Part shown: in pieces, positions 1-5,918 of the stretch
Layout: the number at the start of each line of letters is the position of its first letter
Numbering within the stretch: the first letter of the stretch is position 1
Source of the DNA: Nitrospirota bacterium
GTDB taxonomy: Bacteria; Nitrospirota; Nitrospiria; Nitrospirales; Nitrospiraceae
Direction: 5' to 3'
Length of the DNA stretch: 64,000 nt
Assembly (NCBI GenBank): GCA_030682135.1
Contig: JAUXQT010000107.1
Span: 1-64,000 of the forward strand
The notes under the pieces: generated by a model
What the model was told of the DNA's origin: nothing
What the model saw: only the letters and a program-made list of their open reading frames with translations
The model's database searches: none
Position numbers and translations under genes: made by a program

Positions 1-228
1 CATTTTTGCGATGGTCATCGCCCCCGACAGCGTCAACACGACGAAGCAGTCGGGATCCTCGATCATCGCCCAAAGCACTTCGTAGGCTTCGCCCAAGCGG
101 CGGCCCCCGAAGGCGGTCTTTCGCATGGCGGTCAGCAGGCCATCGAACGACCCGATCTGTTCCGGGTCGAGAGGCTCAAGCGCTTCGAGTCCATCTTGCG
201 CCCCATCACGGAATTCGCGTGCACCCAT
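1..228 (-). CDS. Deoxyhypusine synthase-like protein, N-terminal part
   Basis: The gene runs off the left edge and only its first 76 residues are visible, starting MGAREFRDG. The segment DPDCFVVLTLSGAMTIAKM resembles the first NAD-binding strand region of deoxyhypusine synthase family proteins. In eukaryotes and archaea this family moves an aminobutyl group from spermidine to a lysine of eIF5A. Many bacterial members are thought to make homospermidine or related polyamines instead. The catalytic lysine lies outside the window, so activity cannot be judged. The ATG at 228 follows a good sigma-70-type promoter by about 40 nt, which supports this start. The gene lies just outside the tRNA-Glu island. 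Confidence 0.7.
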   Translation of the reverse strand, partial: MGAREFRDGAQDGLEALEPLDPEQIGSFDGLLTAMRKTAFGGRRLGEAYEVLWAMIEDPDCFVVLTLSGAMTIAKM

Positions 229-274
229 AGGAGAGTCTACCTACCATAGAGATGAATAGAGGAAAGGCGCATTC

Positions 275-304
275 TTTATACACAACCGGCGATAGAGGCG
301 TCAA
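275..304 (-). promoter_or_regulatory. Sigma-70-type promoter of the deoxyhypusine synthase-like gene
   Basis: Read on the minus strand there is TTGACG (299-304), an 18-nt spacer and TATAAA (275-280). Transcription would start near 268 and leave a leader of about 40 nt before the ATG at 228. The rest of the 229-533 gap shows no convincing gene on either strand. Confidence 0.55.
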
Positions 305-533
305 CGAAGTTGCGGCGCGGGAAGCCATTCGCGCATTCCACTGCATGAATCCATCGCCCCTCACTCAGCGATCCACGAGACGCGATACGAGGGTCTGTCG
401 AACGCGATGATCTTGGAGCATGAATCAGTCCAACGACTCCGGAGCACGCAACCGAAGAAGAGGATCGTTCCGTCTTGATCGATATGCCGCATTCAGTCCG
501 GCATGCGGCAGACGCGACAGGAGGGGTGTGGGT

Positions 534-565
534 TGGTGGTCCCAACGGGATTTGAACCCGTGTTT
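534..565. repeat. Left attachment repeat (tRNA-Glu 3' fragment)
   Basis: This 32-bp direct repeat is identical to 5612-5643. It contains the T-arm and acceptor 3' strand of tRNA-Glu (minus strand) but is followed by unrelated sequence, so no tRNA can be formed here. It is the distal junction of the island. Confidence 0.85.
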
Positions 566-790
566 TAACCCGACTACGACTTCGCCCTTATTTTACAGTG
601 CATTCGAGCAGTTACTTCAAGCCAGAAAGGGGCACGACTTAAACACCATGGCTTAAAACGTATGCTGGAAGAGGCTCGTTCCTGTCCGGTATACGTCGCA
701 GTCTCTCAGAACGCCTCAAGCCGATAATAGAGATTAAAGCGATAAATATGGGACTGGTGCCCCTCGGCATCTCCGACGCTCCCGTAAACC

Positions 791-819
791 TTGACACCTC
801 CCTTCGGACGGCCTAGCCT
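791..819 (+). promoter_or_regulatory. Promoter of the GreA-C membrane protein gene (copy 1 of a duplicated unit)
   Basis: A consensus TTGACA (791-796), a 17-nt spacer and TAGCCT (814-819). The unit around it (CTTGACACCTC, then CGGACGGCCTAGC) recurs almost unchanged at 1396-1424. The predicted start point near 826 leaves only about 9 nt to the ATG at 835, so the later ATG at 865 may be the true start. Confidence 0.6.
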
Positions 820-834
820 TTTTGTCACGTTGGG

Positions 835-1251
835 ATGCATGGTTCGCTGAATCTCTCGGTCGTCATGGAAACCATGAGAACCATTGATTGGATATTTCTG
901 TTAGCGCTCATCGTTCTTCTCGCATTCTCTGGAACGAGTGGCGAACGATTACGAAATGCCGGGAGGAAGATTCCTGAAACAAAAGCAGAGCCCAAGCCGG
1001 ACACCTCGAACATCATTGAGGTTGGTGATCTTGTTCAGTTTGTATTTACCGACACGCCTAACGAACTGCGCACCGTCACAATAACAGACGATAAGAGCGA
1101 TCCAGCCAATGGTTTCATTACCAAACGGTCCCCACTCGGATACTGGCTCCTCGGCCTGCAGAAGGACCAAGAAGCGATCGTAGGATTGCCAACAGGGGGG
1201 CGATCTGTTCTGATCCGTGAAATTAAAAAGGCTTCTCTGTACAGTCTGTAA
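835..1251 (+). CDS. Membrane-anchored GreA/GreB C-terminal-domain protein
   Basis: A 138-residue protein with a hydrophobic segment at about residues 18-33 (IDWIFLLALIVLLAFSG), a polar linker, and a C-terminal domain at about 62-131. That domain resembles the C-terminal FKBP-like domain of GreA/GreB: VGDLVQF, then SPLGYWLLGLQKDQEAIVGL (99-118), where Gre proteins carry SPLGxALLG...GD. The Gre N-terminal coiled coil that enters the RNA polymerase channel is absent, so transcript cleavage is not expected. The domain may act as a protein-binding module at the membrane. ATG 835 is used, but ATG 865 (METMRT) would still keep the membrane segment. It is island cargo with its own promoter. The domain assignment is by eye. 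Confidence 0.6.
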   Translation: MHGSLNLSVVMETMRTIDWIFLLALIVLLAFSGTSGERLRNAGRKIPETKAEPKPDTSNIIEVGDLVQFVFTDTPNELRTVTITDDKSDPANGFITKRSPLGYWLLGLQKDQEAIVGLPTGGRSVLIREIKKASLYSL

Positions 1252-1395
1252 GTTTTCATGAGCTGTTCTATTGGAGCAAGCCTTGTGGCCTGCACAATGA
1301 GTCCTCAAGAAGAGTTGGACGACATCATTTCGTAAGGGTTAGTGATCGACATCCTCTAAGCGGAGGAAGCCGTCGCAGGCTGCGACTTTCTCGCC

Positions 1396-1424
1396 TTGAC
1401 ACCTCGACACGGACAGCCTAGCGT
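1396..1424 (+). promoter_or_regulatory. Promoter of the UDG-like gene (copy 2 of the duplicated unit)
   Basis: TTGACA (1396-1401), a 17-nt spacer and TAGCGT (1419-1424), with flanking and spacer sequence close to the 791-819 promoter. The predicted start near 1431 gives a leader of about 50 nt before the ATG at 1484. Confidence 0.6.
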
Positions 1425-1483
1425 TTACACAACTCTTGAGAACGCTCCTCAGCGTCGAATAGCCAATAATCAAGATCTTGAAT

Positions 1484-2149
1484 ATGGACGATCGACTGAG
1501 CTGCTGGCGTGAAATTCAGAGTCAAATTGCTCGCTGCGGCGAGTGTTGCAAGAAATGGCCTAATGACGTAATTCGTCCCCTAAACACTTCGGAGATGCCC
1601 GATCCTCCCGAAATGGTCAACATTCTATTTGTAGGCGTTGCTCCAACCCGTCAGGAAGGGAAAAACAAGGGAACACATTTTTATTCCTCACCCCAGGACC
1701 CCCTGCGACGAGAGCTATTCCGTCTTCTTGCGGAAAAACCATTCTCACTTCCCCTGGCAGAACACAACGGTGAAGATAATATTCGGGCTTTTCACGAATC
1801 AAAGTGCTTTTTTGTTCATGCTGCTAAGGTACGCCCCATAGCCACAGATGCTCCGCCTGAGGCGGTCATTGCATTCTGTGCGACACGGCACTTACTCGAA
1901 GAAATTCAATTCATCCGCCCGCGAGCTGTATGCATTCTCAGCAAAACAAAAGTCGGTCCTGCCACTGCGGCAATCTTTGGGCGGCCTATTTTAGATGAAC
2001 CCCTCACTGTCACTGTTGGCGATTGGACAGGACTAGTGGTCACAGCTCCGCAACCGGTCAGGGGTGGAGCTTCACGGACTAAAGAGATCCTATCTAAGCT
2101 GTGGCCGTTTTCTCAAACAATGGAATCGGGGGCAAGGCCCACGCTGTGA
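1484..2149 (+). CDS. Uracil-DNA glycosylase superfamily-like protein
   Basis: A 221-residue protein from ATG 1484; a TTG six bases upstream is a less likely start. It has a cysteine group near the N terminus (RCGECC, C18, C21, C22), then ILFVGVAPTRQEG (48-60). This resembles the first motif of family 4/5 uracil-DNA glycosylases (FVGEAPGxxED), which cut uracil from DNA and hold a 4Fe-4S cluster. A second stretch, RPRAVCILSKTKVGPATAAI, sits where these enzymes have a PRVIVALG-like strand. The usual acidic and proline residues of motif 1 are changed, and other cluster cysteines are not obvious. It may therefore be a divergent nucleic-acid-binding member rather than an active glycosylase. It is second in the island and has a promoter matching the first gene's. 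Confidence 0.5.
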   Translation: MDDRLSCWREIQSQIARCGECCKKWPNDVIRPLNTSEMPDPPEMVNILFVGVAPTRQEGKNKGTHFYSSPQDPLRRELFRLLAEKPFSLPLAEHNGEDNIRAFHESKCFFVHAAKVRPIATDAPPEAVIAFCATRHLLEEIQFIRPRAVCILSKTKVGPATAAIFGRPILDEPLTVTVGDWTGLVVTAPQPVRGGASRTKEILSKLWPFSQTMESGARPTL

Positions 2150-2329
2150 AGATCACCGTCCTTGAGACCCCCACGGACTGACTGAAAGTTCCCAGTCAGA
2201 AGCCGTTACAGTCTAAAATAACCTCAGTTGCCCGCTCACCTCTTGGGCGAGAATCGGCGTCATTCTGCATTTCCGACGAGTCGCTGCGGACGTGAGGTCA
2301 TGTGAGAGGATACGGGAACCACTTGCTCA

Positions 2330-2431
2330 TCATAGGGCCTCTCGTCCCATAGGTCGACCGAAGACCAGCTCTTTGTGAACGTTGCGCGGAGTGATACGCT
2401 TGGTCAGGCTCTCCAGTTGATCGAGCTGGCG
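2330..2431 (-). pseudogene. Relic of a MazE-type antitoxin (C-terminal end)
   Basis: In one minus-strand frame 33 codons read RQLDQLESLTKRITPRNVHK and then ELVFGRPMGREAL before TGA. This resembles the C-terminal, toxin-binding tail of MazE antitoxins (LxxITPENxHxExDxGxPVGxE). No N-terminal DNA-binding half precedes it; an in-frame stop lies two codons upstream. An ATGATG overlaps its stop (2333-2328) and could have started the toxin gene, but that frame closes after 11 codons (MMSKWFPYPLT). A deletion has apparently left the tail of the antitoxin and the first codons of the toxin. The rest of 2150-2462 shows nothing recognisable. Confidence 0.5.
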
Positions 2432-2462
2432 TCAGCATCGTCTCCTGCCGAAGGTCAGTGGG

Positions 2463-2801
2463 TTATCCCAAAATGGCGCTGAGGGCCTGTCGAAGGGCTG
2501 CTTGATCGATCGGCGTGAGTCGTCCAAGCTTTTTAAGCACAAGAGCTGGATCAATGGTGGTGAGAACCGGTTTGAGGACGGAGGGTTTGAGTAGCCCCGC
2601 ACCCTGCCAGTCCTGGACCTGAGCCTCACCCACTGAGAGGGTCGATGGCTGTTGACTTGTCACGGCCATGATGAGGAGATCCGGGCGCGCCTGATGGTAT
2701 GCAGGGCTGCTGATCACCACGGCAGGCCGACGTTTGATGGCTGATTGATCCGTGAAGGGAAAGGGAACTAATACGAGATCCCCGAACTTATAGACGGTCA
2801 T
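2463..2801 (-). CDS. PemK/MazF-family toxin
   Basis: A 112-residue protein beginning MTVYKFGDLVLVPFPFTD, followed by RRPAVVISS, the signature of the PemK/MazF endoribonuclease fold. Active members cut mRNA and stop growth unless bound by their antitoxin. The start at ATG 2801 overlaps the last 14 nt of the upstream antitoxin gene (2788-2994), which argues for translational coupling and against the longer reading frame from 2867. Length matches the family. It is on the minus strand inside the tRNA-Glu island, next to a relic of another MazE-type system. Target sequence cannot be predicted. Confidence 0.8.
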   Translation of the reverse strand: MTVYKFGDLVLVPFPFTDQSAIKRRPAVVISSPAYHQARPDLLIMAVTSQQPSTLSVGEAQVQDWQGAGLLKPSVLKPVLTTIDPALVLKKLGRLTPIDQAALRQALSAILG

Positions 2802-2994
2802 AGTCAGCGTCGGCAGGGTTGTCCCAGACTCGCGTGAAGGCGGTTGTGGCAAGTTGTCCGGCGGCATGGGTCAGACCACGCTCATCCGCCTCACGGTGCG
2901 CCAGAAAATCAACGAAATCTTCGACTTCGGCTAGCCGTTCCTGGGGCAGCTGCCGAAGTTTCTCTAAAATCGTTTGCTCATATACCTTGGTCAT
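2788..2994 (-). CDS. Antitoxin of the PemK/MazF pair (DUF2281-like)
   Basis: A 68-residue acidic protein, MTKVYEQTILEKLRQLP..., with the EKLRQLPQERLAEVEDFVDFL helix typical of small DUF2281-type antitoxins. A variable tail rich in D and N follows and would wrap the toxin. The start at ATG 2994 has GAGG just upstream. Its stop codon lies inside the start of the toxin gene (14-nt overlap), so both should be made from one transcript. A candidate promoter on the minus strand is TTGGTT (3033-3038), 16 nt, TATGAT (3011-3016). No clear DNA-binding domain is seen, so any autoregulation would differ from MazE-type control. Confidence 0.7.
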   Translation of the reverse strand: MTKVYEQTILEKLRQLPQERLAEVEDFVDFLAHREADERGLTHAAGQLATTAFTRVWDNPADADYDRL

Positions 2995-3083
2995 GTGGGC
3001 CTCTGCGATTATCATAAGCCTACATGCCTCCGAACCAAAGATCAATTATTTCTCCACGGCTAACCTGCATAGCACCAACCACG

Positions 3084-3272
3084 CTACCGCAGCCCCTGAT
3101 CACTTGGGCACATCATGCCCTTGAGTGATGTGAGCGGGACTTCCGGCACCAGAGTGATGACGCCACCCTTCTCCACGACGTGAAGATGCTGCCCCGGCCT
3201 CAGGTGCAGTTTCTCCCGCACTGCTTTGGGAATTACAATTTGGAATTTCGATGAAATCGTCGCAGTGACCAT
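3084..3272 (-). CDS. AbrB/SpoVT-type antitoxin without a toxin partner
   Basis: A 62-residue protein starting MVTATISSKFQIVIPKAVRE. The swapped-hairpin AbrB fold is clear in IPKAVREKLHLRPGQHLHVV (14-33). Such proteins usually pair with a PIN-domain (VapC) toxin encoded directly downstream. Here the reading frame ends shortly after TSLKGMM, and the next gene is an unrelated antitoxin, so no partner remains. The start at ATG 3272 is backed by GGAG about 8 nt upstream. It may be a leftover antitoxin or an independent regulator within the island. Confidence 0.65.
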   Translation of the reverse strand: MVTATISSKFQIVIPKAVREKLHLRPGQHLHVVEKGGVITLVPEVPLTSLKGMMCPSDQGLR

Positions 3273-3395
3273 GGCAGGACTCCTTACCAATTCGTGAGCG
3301 ATCATCGTCTGGTCATACGTTGCGAGTCAAGGCAACTTTGTCCACACGCCATCTGGCAGAAGCAACTGTCGGTCAATCGAGACCGTCTTAGCCGT

Positions 3396-3435
3396 AACTG
3401 CCTCAAACTGCCCTAATCTGCCCACATCTGCCTAA
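3396..3435 (+). repeat. Four tandem 10-bp repeats upstream of the excisionase-like gene
   Basis: Four direct repeats of exactly 10 bp, consensus A(A/T)CTGCCnnn, with CTGCC at 3398, 3408, 3418 and 3428. One repeat per helical turn places all sites on one DNA face. They end 60 nt before the HTH gene at 3496. This arrangement resembles binding arrays of recombination directionality factors or an autoregulatory operator. The binding protein is inferred, most simply the adjacent HTH protein. Confidence 0.6.
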
Positions 3436-3495
3436 TTCCCAGGACAGGCTCTCCGGCGTTATCGTAGGGGCAAGCTCTACACATGAGGAGCCCGT

Positions 3496-3744
3496 ATGAA
3501 GACATCAGATCTGTTGATCAAGGAACTCGCGGCCATCATTGGTGTGAGCACGGATACCATTCGTCGGGCAGCTCGCAGGGGGAAGATCCCCTCAACACGT
3601 GTTGGCACGGCCTATCGGTTCGATCTACGTCAGGTTCGGCACCGGATGGAACGGAACGCCGTTGTCTCCCTACAGAGGAAATCAGCGGGCGCGCCGGGCG
3701 GCGCGAGCCGGCCGCGCGCCACGCAGAACGCCCCCGATTGGTAA
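3496..3744 (+). CDS. Excisionase-like helix-turn-helix protein
   Basis: An 82-residue protein with a MerR/excisionase-type winged helix near the N terminus: LLIKELAAIIGVSTDTIRRA, then RRGKIPSTRVGTAYRFDLRQV. This is the pattern of small DNA-binding proteins that control direction of site-specific recombination (Xis) or repress island genes. The remaining C-terminal 30 residues are basic and low in complexity. ATG 3496 follows a strong GAGGAG (3485-3490). The gene is read towards the integrase, and four 10-bp direct repeats lie just upstream, likely its binding site. Whether it is a true directionality factor or a repressor cannot be told from sequence. Confidence 0.65.
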   Translation: MKTSDLLIKELAAIIGVSTDTIRRAARRGKIPSTRVGTAYRFDLRQVRHRMERNAVVSLQRKSAGAPGGASRPRATQNAPDW

Positions 3745-3794
3745 TACGGGGGCTCGTATCGCAAAGAGCCCTCAACGAGAGGTGAGCCGTTCCC

Positions 3795-4232
3795 ATGAAA
3801 GAACCAGCAGTTACGATGACAATCCCTGCCCCCATAGGGACACCTGACGGCATGGCCGGTTCGGATCGCAGCGGGGCCCTGCATAAGAGCACCCTTCGAG
3901 AGCGACAGTGTCCGCGTTGTACACATCGTTGGTGGCCCCGCAGTCCGACCCGGACGCTCCGGTGCCCGAGGTGTAAGAGTCCCTATTGGGATCGCCCACG
4001 GCGGACGGATCTCCTGGCGGGGAACAATCCCCATGTGGAGAGGAGACCGGTCATCGCCGTATCACCCGATATGGTCACCGGAACAGCTGAGCCCCTGTCC
4101 TTCGCGAACGCGTTGGAGATGCTTCGAGGGCTGAAGGCTAAGGGACGGAGTTGGGCGGAGATGGGGCACGAACTCCAACGGCAGTGTGGGGTGCACTTGG
4201 ACAAAGACCAACTGAAGGCCTTAGTCCGATAA
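3795..4232 (+). CDS. Zinc-ribbon protein of unknown function
   Basis: A 145-residue protein with a probable zinc ribbon: CPRC (C39, C42) and CPRC (C57, C60) separated by a basic WWPRSPTRTLR stretch. A polar linker follows, then a C-terminal helical part (SFANALEMLRGLKAKGRSWA, then MGHELQRQCGVHLDKDQLKA). The C-terminal part looks like a small DNA-binding or interaction unit, but no family was recognised. The gene follows the HTH gene by 50 nt in the same direction and ends before a strong hairpin, so the two may share a transcript. The first seven codons may be extra; a second ATG is at codon 8. Confidence 0.5.
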   Translation: MKEPAVTMTIPAPIGTPDGMAGSDRSGALHKSTLRERQCPRCTHRWWPRSPTRTLRCPRCKSPYWDRPRRTDLLAGNNPHVERRPVIAVSPDMVTGTAEPLSFANALEMLRGLKAKGRSWAEMGHELQRQCGVHLDKDQLKALVR

Positions 4233-4241
4233 CGATAATAG

Positions 4242-4274
4242 GTCCCTGCCCCCCACCAAGTCCGGGGCAGGGAC
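4242..4274 (+). terminator. Perfect 11-bp hairpin after the zinc-ribbon gene
   Basis: GTCCCTGCCCC (4242-4252) pairs with GGGGCAGGGAC (4264-4274) around an 11-nt loop, directly after the stop codon at 4232. There is no T run after it, so it may pause or protect RNA rather than end transcription on its own. The rest of 4275-4591 is G-rich with no supported gene. Confidence 0.45.
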
Positions 4275-4591
4275 GAATCCGAGTCGCGGGGCGGGGCGGG
4301 GCGAGTTGCAGCGAGCAGGCCTGGAGGACTGTGGGAAGGCCGGCTCGATGCTCCCTCGCACCCGCGCCGCTACCCAAGGGATGCTGGCGGGCTGACGTGA
4401 GCACAGAGGAGAACTGGGGGTGTCGGAAGACTCCCCCGATTCGTGCTGTATTGAGTGAACTCATGGATGCCGAATTGATGGCCACAGAACGCTCCCAGGG
4501 GCTCCCTGCCACGCTTGACGGGTGGGTGGTTCCTCCGCATACTCTTCCCCGGCGAAGTCGTGGTCGTGGCAGGGACCGGAGAGGCAATGCC

Positions 4592-5532
4592 ATGACGCAA
4601 CAGTTAGTGGATCTCGTGGAGCAGTTTTGTCAGTACCAGCTCAAGCAGCGTGGCAAAACGGAAGGAGGGGTGCAAAGCTATCGCTGGATGCTCGAACAGT
4701 TTCTGATTTTCGTCAGATCCCGACATGGACGGTTGGCCCGCGCCACTGACGTCACGCTGTCCTCGATTCAGATGTGGATGGACGACATGGCTAGCTGTGA
4801 TCTTGCCCTGAGTACGATGCGTTTGCGCCAATCGACGCTGTCGAGCTTCTGTAGCTGGCTCGTGAAGCGGGGCGTGCTTCAGGCGAATCCCGTCGCGGCG
4901 ATGGACCGGCCACGCACCGAATGGAACCACCGCGACAAGTGCCGACACCGGCCCTCATGGATGCGCTGATCGCAGCGGCCCAGCATCGCCAGCGGCCTCG
5001 TGATATCGCGATCTTTCTCATCATGCGGTATACGGGGATGCGGCGCGAGTCGGTCGCCACGCTTCAAGTCCGTCACCTTGATGGCACCTGGGGCTTACGA
5101 CGGGTGCGGGTCAAAGGCGGACAGACGCGGGACATTCCGTTGCCGGAGAGCGTGATGGCGTATCTCCATGCGTACGTCGAAGGGTTGGCTCACACGGTGG
5201 ATCAGATCGGCCCGGAGACGCCACTTTTCTGGTCTCACTGGGGACAGCGGGCCATCGGGAAGAGTCGCGAACCGATGCAGGGGAAAAACATCTGGCGGCT
5301 CTGCAAAACCTATGGGCGGCTCATTGGGTACCCGATGCTGAAGCCCCATGATCTGCGTCATGGGGTCGCGATGGAGGTGCTAGAGCAACAGCATGACCTA
5401 GAACAAGTTCGGGCGTTGCTCGGACATGCGCGCATCGACACGACACAAATCTACACGATGATTCGGCCCTCGCGGCTGAAGCAAGTGGTGTCGTTTTATG
5501 AAGAGCCGGCAAGACGGATGCTGACGAGTTAG
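4592..5532 (+). pseudogene. Tyrosine recombinase/integrase with a frameshift
   Basis: Two overlapping reading frames together give a normal integrase of about 310 residues. The first begins at ATG 4592 (GGAGAGG upstream) and encodes the SAM-like core-binding domain, up to about NPVAAMDRPRT. The catalytic domain continues in another frame from about 4918-4921 (MEPPRQVPTPALMDALI...) to 5532. All catalytic residues are present in the second part: R in TGMRRES, K in VKGG, HDLR (H and R), H in LLGHA and the nucleophile Y in TTQIYT. No slippery heptamer is visible at the junction, so a frameshift mutation or a sequencing error is more likely than programmed shifting. The position beside tRNA-Glu fits an integrase that uses this tRNA as attachment site. 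Confidence 0.8.
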
Positions 5533-5547
5533 AGCAGCGGTGCCATT

Positions 5548-5585
5548 CCATGTTTAAGGACCAACCCAATGGTCCTCAAACATGG
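5548..5585. repeat. 16-bp inverted repeat between integrase and attachment site
   Basis: Arms 5548-5563 and 5570-5585 pair over 16 positions with one A-C mismatch and a 6-nt loop. They sit between the integrase stop and the right attachment repeat. No T run follows on either strand. It could end integrase transcription or be an integrase/accessory-factor site next to the crossover. Confidence 0.5.
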
Positions 5586-5611
5586 AGGCAAAATACTTAA
5601 CAAAAACAATG

Positions 5612-5643
5612 TGGTGGTCCCAACGGGATTTGAACCCGTGTTT
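5612..5643. repeat. Right attachment repeat within tRNA-Glu
   Basis: This is the second copy of the 32-bp direct repeat also found at 534-565. It is the last 32 nt of the tRNA-Glu gene including the encoded CCA, and would be the integrase crossover region. Confidence 0.85.
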
Positions 5644-5689
5644 AAGCCTTGAGAGGGCTCCGTCCTAGGCCAGGCTAGACGATGGGACC
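5612..5689 (-). tRNA. tRNA-Glu (CTC)
   Basis: A full cloverleaf with acceptor GGTCCCA/TGGGACC, D arm, anticodon loop CTCTCAA (anticodon CTC), a standard T arm with GTTCAAATC, and an encoded CCA. It is charged with glutamate and reads GAG codons. Its 3' end is the attachment site of the adjoining island. glnS and gltX lie a few kilobases downstream. Confidence 0.93.
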
Positions 5690-5918
5690 AGATACCAATG
5701 ACGTAAGATCGAGTTGGCACAGTAGCACAGAGGCTTTTGACTTTTCAATTCCTCATGATTTGGAGCAGTATTCAGACTGCTCCAACGTGGCTTTACCTGC
5801 GACTTGACAGAGACGATGGCATAGCCTACCTTGCGGAAAATACGTGCGGCGGGCCTCTGGGGAAGGGGATTCTTCGATCGTCGGCCCCTTCTTCCTCTCG
5901 ACAGACTCATGGTGGAAC

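Larger units (their letters stand above)
534..5643. mobile_element. Integrative island inserted in the 3' end of tRNA-Glu
   Basis: A segment of about 5.1 kb is bounded by identical 32-bp direct repeats at 534-565 and 5612-5643. The right copy is the 3' end (T arm, acceptor strand and CCA) of a complete tRNA-Glu; the left copy is only that fragment. A tyrosine-recombinase gene lies next to the tRNA, as is usual for islands that insert in tRNA genes and restore the 3' end. Cargo includes a GreA/GreB-C-domain membrane protein, a UDG-like protein, toxin-antitoxin genes, an excisionase-like HTH and a zinc-ribbon protein. A frameshift in the integrase and a relic antitoxin suggest the element is decaying and may no longer excise by itself. 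Confidence 0.85.

Noticed and set aside
538-660. A second tRNA-Glu at the left repeat
   Set aside because: Only the 3' 32 nt are present; the anticodon and D arms are missing, so it is an attachment fragment.
3396-3435. A short CRISPR array
   Set aside because: Repeats are 10 bp with no spacers and no cas genes; they are tandem protein-binding-type repeats.
4151-4591. Upstream extension of the integrase frame from 4151
   Set aside because: The extra 147 residues have no family similarity and overlap the zinc-ribbon gene; ATG 4592 has a strong ribosome-binding site and starts the known core-binding domain.
4870-4968. Programmed frameshifting in the integrase gene
   Set aside because: No slippery heptamer or downstream pseudoknot was visible at the junction, so a mutation or sequence error is the simpler explanation.
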